From Parus major (taxonomy: Eukaryota; Chordata; Aves; Passeriformes; Paridae): a stretch of 64,000 nucleotides of DNA. The stretch is from contig NC_031768.1 of the NCBI RefSeq assembly GCF_001522545.3, forward strand, positions 82,741,769 to 82,805,768, given 5' to 3'. Of the stretch, positions 23,750-36,400 are shown piece by piece. How positions within the stretch are numbered: the stretch's first letter is position 1; every line of letters starts with the position of its first letter. A model generated the notes under the pieces. It was not told the origin of the DNA. It did no database searches and saw nothing but the letters and a program-made list of their open reading frames with translations. The position numbers and the translations under genes were made by a program.

Positions 23750-24778
23750 TCTTTAATTACAGGATTAAGTAGAAGTCATCTCTTGACCCTTGCATGCTTG
23801 TATTGGCTTAAATCATGAGTGTTTCTTCACATAAGTGTAAGGAAACAGGCATTATTATTTTATTTTTTCCAGCTTTTCCATCAGTGTGTGAAGTGGGGTA
23901 CCCTTTGACACAGTATTATAAGAAAAATTGAGAAGTGGTTTACAACACTCGAAAAAAACCCTTCTCTTTGTCCTGCAAGAAATTGAAGCATTTATGTGAA
24001 AATGGCCCAATAATTTTTAGTGAGTAGAGTTTTTGCTCTCACAGGATTCTTTAAAGTCAAAGAGCTTTCATATTTCTTTCTTTTCTCTTGTGGCAATTCT
24101 TAGCTTTTCCCCATGTTCCTCAGCTGCAACTGCTGCACTATTTCACACTGACTCATATTAATTTAGGACTAGAAGTTCTGGCACATGTAATGAGTTCTTC
24201 ATATGTCTTTCTTATTCTTTTTTTTTTTTTTTTAATATTAAATTTTCCCATTTTTCATTAAAGTTCTGCACATTAAATCTGGACATATGACAGCCAAGCC
24301 TGAGTTGTCTCCCACTCTATGATATACTGCTGGTTTTTTAATATATATTCATTTTAATTGTTAGAAAAGAACAGACAATTTAGTACCAAAAAGCACAACA
24401 CTGTTGTGCACTTTATATGTGACTTCTTTCCCTATGGTTTATTGCCATCATTGAAATTTTATGGGAAAAATGACAAAATGGGAAAAATTATATTTGTCTG
24501 GATAATACCAAGATATGTGATGGTGCCACTATGAGATTACGAGATGACAAGATGTTAAAGGACTTTGTATTTTTTTTTTCTAAAGATGTCTGTATGACTA
24601 CTACATTTGCATTTGGCTTTGGAGGTATGTGCTTGTGTGTTGTGCTCCTCCTTGCCCTATCTTTTTAGTACTTACTTAAATAATCAAATCAATCAACTAG
24701 CTGCAGTAATTTCATAGATTTTATGTTTAGAATATATCATTATATGTCTGACTTTGTGTAACAAGTCATATGATGCTC
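23750..24778. other. AT-rich sequence, no gene seen
   Basis: Contains a poly-T run near 24218-24233 and no protein-like frame. Confidence 0.5.
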
Positions 24779-24944
24779 AGAGAAGTTGGAGCAGCCCAAT
24801 CCCTGGAAGTATTCAAGGTCAGGTTGGGTTTTGAGCAGCCTGGGCTGGCAGAAGGTGTCCCACAGCTGGGGGAACTATGGCTGGATGATCTTTAGGGTCC
24901 TTTCCAACCAAGTATTCCATGACTCTGTGATTCTGTGACTGAAA
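24779..24944 (+). mobile_element. CR1 LINE, 3' end fragment
   Basis: Runs from AATCCCTGGAAGTATTCAAG through GGTTTTGAGCAGCCTGG, AGAAGGTGTCCC and GGATGATCTTTAGGGTCC to TTTCCAACC, and ends in CATGACTCTGTGATTCTGTG octamers typical of CR1. Confidence 0.9.
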
Positions 24945-27714
24945 TTTTTATGATCCATAGAATTGTTTTTTCATAACAATGGAAGTGAAAGATGATAACC
25001 ACTAAAAGTTCATGGCTGAATTACAGTATTTGATTTGTGTACAAAAGTTAGGCTTAAATGTGAGCATGTAGTGCAATTAGTGCACTTTTCTTCCTGTCTT
25101 TACGTGACACAAAGTATAGCAAGTGAAGCCAAACAACTTTTTTCGGTGACGCTTTCCCTCTGGGCTCATGACACACTGATGCACTTCCACACCCAGGCAA
25201 TCCCTTCTCCTGGTTCTCTACAAGCCTTGGTTGTTCCTTGTGCAGCAGCCCCCTAAGCCCATCTGTACTGTACAGGTGCAGCCAGCATGCTGGGGGATGT
25301 CCCTGTGCACACACAGACACACGGACACGAGCTCCTGCCTGGTACAGCCACAACAGCCCACGAGATCTGCACAAGCCAAAATCAGCACTGCACTGGCACC
25401 ATCTGGTCCAGCAGAGCAATATATTCACTAGAGGACATACACTAATGGATAGCTCACTGAAGAGCTCCAATGCAGAACCCCATGGCCCACAGAACCAAAT
25501 ATGTGTTCACCCTTTGCAAGGCTTGGTCAGATAAGCGAGTGAACCTGCTGCCATCTTACTCATCTCTGCCTCCTTCATTCTCCCCTTCTCTGTTTTAAAC
25601 CACGCCCTGAATGAGATCTTAAGTTAATACACATTCCCAAAGGACTTCTGAATGCATGTGTCTTTCAAATATTGGGTCTTTTACCTTACAAACTCAAGTG
25701 TGACTGGTACAATAATCCTATTTAAAATAACTGGATTTGCATTAGATTTTCTCTGGTTTAGAACAAGGCAAATATTTCCATTTTATAGCAGTTCAAACAC
25801 CCAAGGTGATGTGAAAAATAGTTTGAACTTCATGTAGACAGAAATAGGAAAAAATCTAAAGCAGTGGAATTTAAATATATGTTTTGGCTATTCATTTTCC
25901 ACATACCTTTGTAAGGATGTTGTCAATAATTACATAGAGTATAGTAAGCATGGTTTTACCAAAGCCATTTGTTAATTTTAATGTAATTTCTTTTTAATTC
26001 CACATAGTAACTAAGCAAAGTATTTTATAACCTGCAATCATTAATGTTATGCGGAGAATCTGAATTGTCTTTTTTCACTATCATTCTTTCTTCTTATTTT
26101 AAAGTAGATCAATCAAGAACATATTTTAACAAAATGATGATCATCTTAACTATAAAAGTTTAAAAAATACATCCCAACCATTAAAGTTAATACTTTCAGA
26201 ATGATTTATATTTCTGCCATTAAAAGGCTGTGCAAGGCAACACAGAGTTAAAATAAATTTCTTTATGACCAGTCGCTAAATCCTTGATATACACACACCA
26301 TTAAAATAAAGTATGGGAGGATATATGTGCCTCCATCAGAAATTGAGGTCAATTAGTGACTCGTTATGAAAAAGTAGTGAAATTGATTTGTAACTGTATC
26401 TCTTCAGGCTGGTGCCATTCTGTAGAGTTAATAATAAAGTCTGAATTCTGACAAGGAGAGTCATTAAAGCACTTCATAGACAAGAGTTATTCATTACTTT
26501 AAAACTTATTATCTTGAATTTATTCCTTTCTGCTAAAAAGATTTGTCATGTCCAAGAGATTAATGACTCTGAATATGAAAGAGAAGGCTGACATAAGTTG
26601 TAGTTCTCTGTGTTTTCAAGTGATTTACATGCAATCTGGGTCCTTTGTACAGTTTTTAAAAATTAGTGCTCTCAAATCTCACACCTTTATTTATTAATTT
26701 CCCTTCAAGAATGTGGCACCACAGGGCCTGAAAATCTCCTGCTTACATTTAATAAGGAACTTGGAATGTACTGTATTTCAATCAGGTTTTTTTCTCATGC
26801 ATTTATATTTTAAAATATCCAATTTGTTTAATTTATTATCAACTTAAATTTATCAGGAAAACTCTGTTTTTATCTGTCTCTCTATGTCTGCCTAGGAAAG
26901 AGTTCACTAGATAAGTGTAGTAAGATTTTAGTGATCTTTTTATCCCTGAATTGTAAAAGTTTAAAGTTTGCCGGGTGTGTGTTTATTATTCCTCTCTAAT
27001 CATCTGTCTAGAATAAAACTATTAATAAACTGAAAACTAAAGTCCCATTTAAACAGAAATTAGTCAAAACACTGTAAACTTTGTGAAAAATATGGATAAC
27101 ATACTTGCCAAGAATTAGAAAATTACTGGTCAGAAGTGCTCAGAGAATTTCCTGCTTAGCAATATTGCATTGCATAATGCTGCAATGTGTGATTTTTCCT
27201 AAAGAAATATCATTTCATACTGGAATTTTGGCATCTCATTTTTATTATGTGATTCACCCATATAGGATGTTTACAACATCTTAATACTCCTAGCTAATGA
27301 ACTGTAGCTTGTTCAGAAAAGGTGAGTGGCTTTAGCACTCACAGTTTGCATTTTATTTCTGCTGTGAACTCAAACAGATGGATTACAATTGCACAACACT
27401 TCTAGTAAAACTGTGAATGTAATAGAGTAGAGGGATTAAAAGAAAAGTTTCTTCCATTTAAAATTTCCCCAAATACACTTTGTGTGCATGATGAGGTTGA
27501 GTTCCCCGCAGCACTGCATGGTGTCAGTCTCTGAGGAGTGCTTTGAGGTTCAGCTCAAGAACTGCTTTGCTGTAACAATTGTGCAATTATATCTGAAAGA
27601 ACATGATCTGCAACTTCCAAACTGCCATGAGGTTGGGAAGAGAAGGAAGAACCACTGCTTTTCAGATAAAAACATCAGCTGTGTCATCACAGGAAAGACA
27701 TAGACCTGATGGAG
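24945..27714. other. No gene supported; contains AT-rich candidate regulatory block
   Basis: 25030-25540 is GC-richer and has overlapping frames on both strands (138 codons on minus, 98 on plus) that match no family I know. 26050-26600 is AT-rich with many homeodomain-type motifs. 27480-27700 is GC-neutral sequence directly ahead of a CR1. Confidence 0.4.
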
Positions 27715-28165
27715 TGGGGACACAACAAAGATGTTCAGAGGCCTGGAACAACTTTTCCTATCAGGACAGACTGAGAGAACTGAGGTTGCTTGGCAAGGAC
27801 AAAAGAAGGCTCCAGGGAGACCTTAGAGCACCTTCCAGTACCTAAAGGGGCTACAAGAGAGCTGGAGAGGGACTTTCATGAAGGGCATGTATTTATAAGA
27901 CAAGTGGTAATGGCTTTAAACTGAAAGAGAGTAGGTTTAGATTGGATATTAGAATGAAATTCTTTACACTGAGGCTGGTGAGGCACTGACAGAGGCTGCC
28001 CAGAGAAGCTGTGGCTGCTGCATCCCTGGCAGTGTTCAAGGCCAGGCTGGATGGGGCTTTGAGCAACCTTGTCTAGTGGAAGGTGTCCCTGCCCATGGCA
28101 GGGGGATTGGAACTGGGTGGTCTTTAATGTCTTTTCCAATCCAAATCATTCTATGATTCTATGAA
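27715..28165 (+). mobile_element. CR1 LINE, well-preserved 3' end
   Basis: Clear CR1 text throughout: AAGATGTTCAGAGGCCTGGA, GACAGACTGAGAGAACTGAG, AGGGAGACCTTAGAGCACC, GGTAATGGCTTTAAACTGAA, GCCAGGCTGGATGGGGCTTT, CCTGCCCATGGCAGGGGG and the ATTCTATGATTCTATGA tail. It is the best-preserved 3' region of the + strand copies and is 5'-truncated. Confidence 0.95.
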
Positions 28166-31100
28166 TCAATGATCTTCACAAATCTCAAGCTTGAGAGCAC
28201 CAATTGCAGTATAAACCATACCAAAAATTAGAATCAAAGGAGCAAACAGTCAGGGGAAGGCAAGAGATCAGTAGACTCAAGGCCTGAGTGACACCTCTCT
28301 CTGTCGGAAGGAAATAGGTCTGATTTCTAGAAGCAAGACTTGGTAAGTACCAAGGTAGGAGATTTTAGGACATACTAAAGAACTCAATTTCATCATAGAT
28401 AATAATCTCTGAAAATGCAACCTACTATAGTAATGGACTCTATTTCTTCATAATTATCTGTACTGTTATCTGTGTGAGTGTGTGTGCATGAAGGTTTGCA
28501 TTTTTACATGTGCATCTGAGGACTGAGTTGTCGAAATGTGATGTTTAGAATCTTTTGTTCTGGTCTGCCAAGGATATGGGCAGACCTCTTTACAGGCCAC
28601 TACCTTGGGGCCAAGAAATTTTTTATGCTTTACCACTTCCATTAGCAGGCTGTAAATATTCCATATCCTTTTGTGAAAGCTGTCACGGAAAATAAACAAG
28701 GTTTTGGGAGAAATGGTTCCCTTGTGCTGGTTACCCATAATACAGGCAAATTATGAAAGCTTGTTCCAGTTTAGAGCTGAATCCTGGTTATAACCCTCTG
28801 TATTTTAAAAAGAGTCCTAGGCATCAAGAATCAGCTTTTTTCTCTCTTTTCATAGGTGATTAGTTCTGTTTGAATGAAAACTTACATTAGATGATCTAAG
28901 CACAGTACTACATTTTTCTTTCATCTTTCAGAGCATGATGGATTTAGGATGTGTGTGAGTTTTCTCTTTTGTGAATGTGATCTCTGATTAATTTCTGCAT
29001 CTTGGTCTTAATGGGAAACAATCTCTGTGAAAGTATAGTAAATCTGTCCATGTCACATAAGATTACTGTTCCATTATTCTTCTACAGCAACTTTTCCTCT
29101 TACCCTGATCACCCAAACAATACAACCCTTCATGACTCTGAAAATGCACTATACAGGGTTATATATATGAGAGGCAAGTGGCATACTTAAATAGCCCACT
29201 GGATTTTTAGTTTCAGTAACCAAGAGTAGTTTTTATGCACTCCTACATGGAAAGTCATAGCATGGAAGATTTTTAAATTTTTCATATCCAGAGTGCCTTT
29301 TTTCTTTGAAAAAGAAAATCCTTATTCTTAAAATGTTAGTCCCTGTACTAGCCTGAGCCTTACTTATTAAAAAAATAAGATGATAGTCAAAGGAAGTAAC
29401 TTTCCCATGCCACCAGTAAATCTGTCAGGACCAGATTTCCAAACACTCAGAACAGCTTGGATACAACGTGACCTGGAGGTCAAAAGAAAGTTAAAGCAGA
29501 ATAAGAAGAATATATAAACAGTACACTGTCTGTTCCATGCAGCTTGTGTGCCAATTGCCACCTGACATTGAGGAAGGCTTTGGGTGAAAATTCTGTATAG
29601 ATAAACTATTTCAAATTGCATATGGATGTAATAATGCAATGATTTAGTGGTTACACTGTAGGCATCCCCCACATCCTTTTTTTATGCAGCTTTACTTCTG
29701 TCCTTTTTCTTGTGCTAATTATTCTAGTGGAAAAGTTACTGTTAAGTTTGCAACAAACTGAAATTGTTGACTAGAACTGGGCTAGAAGTCCTGCAAAACC
29801 ACTGCTTGCAGTGGTTGTCTATGGGAAATAGATGGGCACAAGAGAAACTAATTATTTTTTAAATTTTTATATGGGCTTTATTTACCTAGGGTTTGAAAAC
29901 AGAACATTTTTTCAGATCAGATTTGTGGGGAGAGAACAGAAGGGCTATTAATTGTATATTGGCCTGTAACTGTTATGTGGATGCAGTTAAAGTGAAAAAA
30001 ATCCAACAGAAGAAAATTATTTTCTTCTTGGTTTAGTTCTGTCGTAAATATGGTGTTTAACATGGAAGTTTCTCTGTTCACTTGTACCATTTTATTAACA
30101 GCTATCAAATCCAAGTGCTTACCTTCTGGTATTGTTTCAGTTGACTAATTCCCTTTTAATTAGTAGGACTTTTTATGATCATCTTCCTTAACATTTTAGT
30201 TAATCAGTTTCCAAATGCCTGGGAAAGTAGCAAGAAGGAGAAGGAAAAGAAGAAGTATACCAACACAATTAATTTTGTTTAGCTTCAGTATCCTCTAAAA
30301 GTATCAAATGGAGAAAGTGTCCTTCAGTAGCCCATTCACCTTCAGTAAAGCACTATCATATCTATATTCTGATATGGTGCTGATTCTAATCAGTGGATTC
30401 TATTATAGGCCTTTAAGCAAAAAAAGAAAGTGCTGATGAAGGCCATAAAAATAAATGAGGCTTATTGCTTCTTGACATCTTTAGCACTTTCTGAGGTTTC
30501 CAGAGTGAGCAGGGGTAGCAGACAATAGCTGGAAGATTGTGTGTAAGATAATGAGAAAAATAAATGCATCCTCAGAAGCAGCCAACAGTAGCTACGGCTA
30601 ACATTCATTACGCAGCGTCTGGGCTGCTCCCAGTGCGATGTTATTAATTTGTGGAATGAGCTAAGAGGTGTGAAAGAAAGCTGGTGTTTGCTCCTAACCT
30701 TCCTGGCCAGCATTTTGAATATTAACAGAGAGGTCAAATGCATTATCTCCTTGAAATTGTCTCTCTCTCTCTCTCTTGTTCTCCTTTGGTGAGAAGTGAA
30801 GCAAAACATACCACTTAGAAGAAGGGGGTGTGGAAAGCAGATCCTGCCCTCACTTTGGTCAAAGGAAAAAAAAAAAATAAGACTGAGCAGAAAATAGGTG
30901 ATGGAGATGAGGGTGTGTTTTAAGATCATAGGGGGAGAGAATGTTCTTCAAATTCAAAGGCAGTCTCAGTTCCCTTTCCAGGACTGTTCTGGGAGTGAGA
31001 ATTTAATAGCAGAATACATGAGAAAGTGAGTATTATGTTTAAATGTTCACACAGCAAATTCCAATTCTTGTATTCACAGCCTCTCAGGAGAAATCTGCAC

Positions 31101-32889
31101 CATATCTACTTCAGTGTGTGGGTAGGTCAATATTTAGTTGTTCTTGGGATGTAGATCAGATTTACACATGTACTTACTGATAATTTAGTGGGATTTACAT
31201 TTGTACTTTCATAGTGCTGAAGGCCAGGCTGTATATGTATGCATGGCAGCTCCTGCCTACTGTGGGGTTTATGTAGTTTAATTATTCGTATGAGTTAACT
31301 AACCAGAAATAGACTAAGACTGTGATTACTGACATAGCAAAAGAGCACAATCTTAATCACAACTTGGAGTATTTTGGAAGAAAACGTGATTTATAACTAA
31401 ATTTACACTGACTATGCATGTAGGTGATTTGGTGTAAAACCAGGATGAGCAGTGTTGTTGATTTAACAGGCAATTTAGTGAACAGGAATTCTACACCAAA
31501 GATATTTTAACTCCTTTCTGTACAGATCTCACAGAGAAACACACACACACACAGTCCAAAGTATTCTAAATAACTCTGCTGGCTTCATAGAGAATCAGTT
31601 TAGAGTTAAGCATACATAATTCAAAGCTCAAAGATTTATTTTTTTTTTTTAAACAGAATTACAATCTGATCACAGAAATTTCACAATCAGAATAAAAGGA
31701 AAAATAATTAGAAGGTTTATTTTCTGTTTCTTACTCACTTTGCTGTACTTGAACATAAGAAACAAAGGCATAGATGTGGCAACATAAAGTGCTTCCTTTC
31801 CTTTTACATTTGAACCTCTTGATCTTAAAAATCCAACAGGGAATGATAACAGTATGTACAATAAACTGGGACAAAATGTTAACATGTCAAGCCTACAAAG
31901 GAATGGTAGGGAAAGTGAAAGAGAAATACAGTCCCTTTGCTCACTCATCTAACAGTGATTCTGTTCAACTGACATTAATCTATTTTCTGAAACAGAGAAA
32001 GTGCCAAAGGAAGGTATTTTGTCTTTGTTCAAATATTTGTGTGACTGTACTTTGGCAGGTTTATTTTGCTGAGCTGTGGAAGAAGTGTGGATATGATCTG
32101 AATCTGGAATATAGAATGATTAGGAAGTAGTTAATGCTAAGACCAAACAGAATATTTGAGAAAGAAACCGAGTCTTCCCTTGAAGTTTTCTTTCAGTTTG
32201 CGTTTTTTTTTTTTGGGTGGGTTTTTTTTTGTTTGTTTTTTGTTAAAATACACTCAAGTACAAGTTCCTGCTAATTTGCAGATAAAGTTTACAGAAGTCA
32301 CACAGATCCTTCTTCTATATGGTTTTGCATAGGAGGCCTTAACTATATCTTTGGAACTTTCCAAAAGGTTTGGACTGGAAGCCTAAACCAGTAGTTTCTG
32401 CTTCTGATTCATTGAATGTCTACATATTGAGTCCTGATACTTGATGCTTCTATTCCATTCAAGGACTTTTTACCATGAAGGTCTCAAAGTATTGAGTTTT
32501 TCCTTTAATTGCAGATTTTCCATAATATAATGAGCTAAGATAATACAAAGCCTGTGAGCCACCAATTTAATCATTTTGAAGGAGAAGTGACTGACATTGC
32601 GTAGAAAAAGAAGAGGTAATGCAATTTGAGCAATTTGAAGAGGTAGGTTATATCAGGCGAGATATCACACTAGATGGCTTTTACCGAAAATTAATTAATA
32701 AGCAGAAGAAGTGTACTGCTAAATACAGAAAATAATCTGGCTTGGAAATACATTTAACACTTACTTAAGATCAAGGCAATATTGCTCAGTAGAGAAACTG
32801 TAAAAGTGGGGGGTTGATAGCAAGTTCAACTGAAAGGGAAACAGCCTAGAAGGAGGATAGGGAGGATACTACAGAAATTTCTCAAAAAT
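28166..32889. other. No gene supported; contains candidate regulatory block near 30.6 kb
   Basis: Short microsatellites occur at 30760-30776 (CT)n and 31539-31553 (AC)n, with poly-T near 31637-31650 and 32202-32240. A 155-codon minus-strand frame at 30462-30929 reads partly through the CT repeat and is taken as chance. No other structure was recognised. Confidence 0.45.
30560..30720. promoter_or_regulatory. Candidate conserved non-coding element with clustered CpGs
   Basis: Four CpGs survive within about 45 bases (30594-30637) in an otherwise CpG-depleted desert, next to TTATTAATTTG and CATTCATTACG. CpG retention without a repeat or CpG island suggests either selection or germline hypomethylation. 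Confidence 0.28.
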
Positions 32890-33545
32890 CAATTTTGGGA
32901 ACAGTCATGTTTAATAGTTTTATTTATGATCTTGGCATAGAAACTAAATTGGGAAGCATCATTTGAGGACAGGAGAGTATTGCCTCATCATGGTGAGGGA
33001 ACTAAATGACCTTGAGATCAGAGATAATAGGAACAGGATGAAATTCATAAAGTACAAAGGGATAGTATAAAATAAACTTGGAAGCCTAGTTTCAAATCTG
33101 TCCACTATCATCTTGGAATACATTAGTTACAAAAAGCTGGAAGGCTGGAAAGGCTTTGGTCACACAAGTTCATCAACGAAAGGCTATTAATTTTCAACAT
33201 GATCTAACTGTGAAAAATCAAACATCTTCTTAAGATGTACAAGTAATTTTTAACACAGATTTCACAAGAATCATTGTGCATGAATCCAAGGAATTTTCAT
33301 CTTAAGAAGAGAGTACAATTCTGATGATATGTATTCAAGAAAGATGTATCAAACTATATAAATATTTTTTTTTTCATTATTACAATGTTCAAATATTTGA
33401 ACAGTGGTTGTTAAAGCAGTGGAATCTTAATCCTTGAGATATTCAAAGCCTGACTAGACATAGATCTAAGAAACCTGATCTCATTGACCTTGACCAGGAT
33501 TTGAGTTAAATGACCTCTGAATTTTCTGTTATTCTTTGATTCTAA
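32890..33545 (+). pseudogene. Ancient CR1-like LINE with decayed reverse-transcriptase remnant
   Basis: At 32908-32966 the + strand still encodes fragments resembling the LFNxFIxDL and TKLGS stretch that lies near the DD catalytic region of CR1 ORF2. ATGAAATTCA near 33039 matches the later MKFN segment. The right part (33411-33545) matches a CR1 3' end: GAGATATTCAAAGCCTGACT, GACCTCTGAATTTTC and ATTCTTTGATTCTAA. Many stops and indels show great age. No function remains. Confidence 0.65.
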
Positions 33546-34075
33546 CTGTGGTTTTATCAGAAAAACATTTTTATAACCTAGTGGCACTAAAAGTATTACA
33601 AGACACAACACCCTTGCAGATAAAGCCTGATGAGTTTATGAAAGGTATTGTATGATTTCTGGCTGTAGAAGCAGGGCACTTGCTTGGGCAGATTTCCATC
33701 AGTTCCTGCTCTGAAATTTCCCTGATTGAGGAATTCATAATGTCAAAGATATAAACAGCTCCTAGCAAAAAATGTTTCCTGTAACAAAAGTTTTTAGGAT
33801 TTTGGAGGTTTTGATCAGGGTGAAGATCCTTTCTGATCCCAGATGAGGCTGTTATTCTGACCAAAAGCATTTACACAAGATGTACTCATCAGTGAAAGAA
33901 GTCAGTGTTTTGGGGGTTTTGGTTTTTGTTTTGTTGTTTGTTTTTTTTTTGCTGTTAAAATAAAAAGATATAAGCAAACCCAAGTCCATTCTATCCTTAA
34001 CAACCAATTCTGGATGCTTCTATTCCTGTCAACCTCTGTTTAACACAAAGTCTTAGAAGTGTATAATAAATATTT
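33546..34075. other. No gene supported
   Basis: A 99-codon minus-strand frame (33571-33870) has ordinary amino-acid composition but no motif that I recognise. A G/T-rich run lies at 33908-33952. Confidence 0.4.
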
Positions 34076-34130
34076 TGGGGGCTGGAACTAGATGATTTTT
34101 TAGGTCCCTTTCAACCCAAACCATTATAAG
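34076..34130 (+). mobile_element. CR1 LINE, short 3' tail fragment
   Basis: GGGGGCTGGAACTAGATGAT, TTTTAGGTCCCTTTC and AACCCAAACCATTATAA in order are the terminal CR1 segment. Everything upstream is truncated. Confidence 0.85.
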
Positions 34131-36302
34131 AAAGTGGTTCTAAGGAATCTAACTAACTGCAGTGTGATCTGGTAGAGTCTGAACTTCGTGTGCATCACTG
34201 GAAGCTGGCACTATAAAGATAATCTGTATTTTCATAAAGGCAGTGTGAGAAGTAAGAGGTGAGAATGGGTAGTTGCAGTCTGTACAAAGCCATATAGTAT
34301 TTCAAAATACAGATTTTTGAAAGAATTTCCAAGAAGCCAAGTTACAGCATGTGTTGCCAAGGATAGATTCTTTCAATAAGGTTGCTCATTGAAACTAAGA
34401 TCAGTATCTACCTATAGTTAATATTATCCCACGTTGATAAAAAATTTTGCTAAATTGCAAAAGTTAAGTATTTTAACATCCTACCATTGTGCACTGCATG
34501 TTTTATATAGAATCTCTATGATTACCTTTATTCTCCAACTCCACTGTTGGTTTGTTTTTTGTTTTTTTTTTCTCTTTTCCCTTGTTCCTATTCCTTTATG
34601 TAAGTCCTAATTTTCCTGATCCTGAAGTATATTAGTTAACTCTGGAACAGTCATCTGCACTTCTTTCAATTGTTTTACAGAGATTTAAAAACCCTGTATA
34701 TGTCATCAGTAAAGATTTTCTGTTGATGGATTGTTGACACAAAATGTTCCACAGGGTTGGATTAAATCCCAGCTATTTAGAAGGTCTTTTAAAATTGTCT
34801 TGTTATACCTTTAATAAAATCCATTCTATCAAAGTTGTACTTGAAAAGTGGAAGTGAGAATTATTACAAAGTTTGAATACACAGTGTGATCTATTTTGTG
34901 CTAATTTCCTAAATCATACTAGAGTTTGGGCTCTTTTTAAATTTTTAAATATAGATGTCATATGATATTAATTGAAAGTTGTAGAGGCACTGAAGTAAAG
35001 AATATAAAAATTACCTCCAGTTATCTAATAGATTGTTGCAACAAAACCTCTCCTCCATGAAAGATGCTTTTCATAATGATCACAAAAATTAACATACCTT
35101 TAAATTTTTAGTTGTTTATTGGTAAAAATCATGAATTAAGGATGACTTTATTCACTGTATTTATACAAGTTAAGTATATTTGTATTTCTGTGATTTATGT
35201 CTCTTTAGACAAAGTAACTGTATTGATTATATCAATCCCTAGAGGTATTTTCAGTTTTCTGGTTTGCCAATTCACTGTTACCAATGTACCATTACAAAAT
35301 AAGGGCTTAGCTTCAGAAATCTCCTTTAACTAGTTCTCTTGAGACTCTTGCTTGTAAGTCAGTTGACTGTGTTGAAAGTCTTCATGCTCTTTTCTCAGAA
35401 TTGAGAAACTTTCCATATTATCCTTTAAACAGATAACTCTTTCCTATTTTGGTACAGATAATAAGCAAAAATATCTGCAGAACATATCTGTCGTCTATAT
35501 TGCTCATGGCAGATTTTTCAACAGCATCTTCTCTTGTGTGTCATCTTCCTTTTAGAGAAAGGTGTCTTCTTTTGACACACACCGGTAGAAGAAAGAATAC
35601 ATTAATTAAAAAAACTCCAATAAAACAAAAAACAACAAAAAACACCCCATAAAAACAAAAACAAATATTTTTTTTAAAAAAAAACTTAAGATAGAATAAA
35701 TAAAAATAAAATAGGATGAAAAGGATGATAATAAGCTGTTTTTCTTTGAAGTATCTAAAATCTGTGGTCATCAAAGACCTGGATGTGTGTTCAGTGTCAT
35801 GAGAACAAAGTAATACATTAAAATGACTTCAGTAACTCTGCACATTCTGTGTATCAAATTTTTCATTAATATTTTCATAGTATTACAGTCCAGAAAGAGC
35901 CATTAGATTATCTTGCCTCTTTTGATGTTGTAAAGTATATATTTCACCAAGAAGAGTATTATTTATACTGATGGTCCTTTTCTTTTTCTTTAATCTAAAT
36001 AAGAAGGTAGTTCCCATGCATGAATGTACTGTGCTGAGTAAAGAGTCAAAATGGTAGTTTAGACTAATTAGCCCTAGTTCACATTATTAGTGCTCTCTGT
36101 CACAGAAATGCCTACCAGCCAGTCCATGACATTATTCATGGATGCACCAGCAACCATATCCAAAAAATTAAGCTGGAAAAGAAAGAGCCAAACCCCACAA
36201 AAAAACCCAACTTCTCTAAATTTGTTTTCATTCATTTGCCAAGGTCCTCTTTTGTGCTTTCAAACATCCCAACGTCATTTTGACATACCTCATAGCCTTG
36301 TG
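34131..36302. other. AT-rich sequence with A-rich tract, no gene seen
   Basis: 35606-35710 is a long A-rich run with scattered C and T, looking like degenerated poly-A or simple sequence. No protein-like frame is present. Confidence 0.5.
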
Positions 36303-36400
36303 AGATCCTATGACAATTCAGATTGGAATTATCTTTGGGTCATCTAATTCAATGTTTTCAGAACACACAATGCAGGGCCACAGATCCATATTACAGAAAT
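36303..36400 (-). mobile_element. Probable old CR1 3' end, minus strand
   Basis: CCTATGACAATTCAGATTGG, then TTGGGTCATCTAATTCAATG and CAATGCAGGGCCAC, follow the order of a reverse-complemented CR1 tail (octamer, then GGTTGGAAGGGACC, then the ATCTAGTCCAA equivalent). Divergence is high. Confidence 0.45.

Noticed and set aside
30462..30929. 155-codon minus-strand frame
   Set aside because: Part of it (RERERD) is translated CT/GA microsatellite and another part comes from a poly-A/T run; the rest matches nothing.
33571..33870. 99-codon minus-strand frame with protein-like composition
   Set aside because: No family recognised, sits between two decayed CR1 pieces, no supporting signals.
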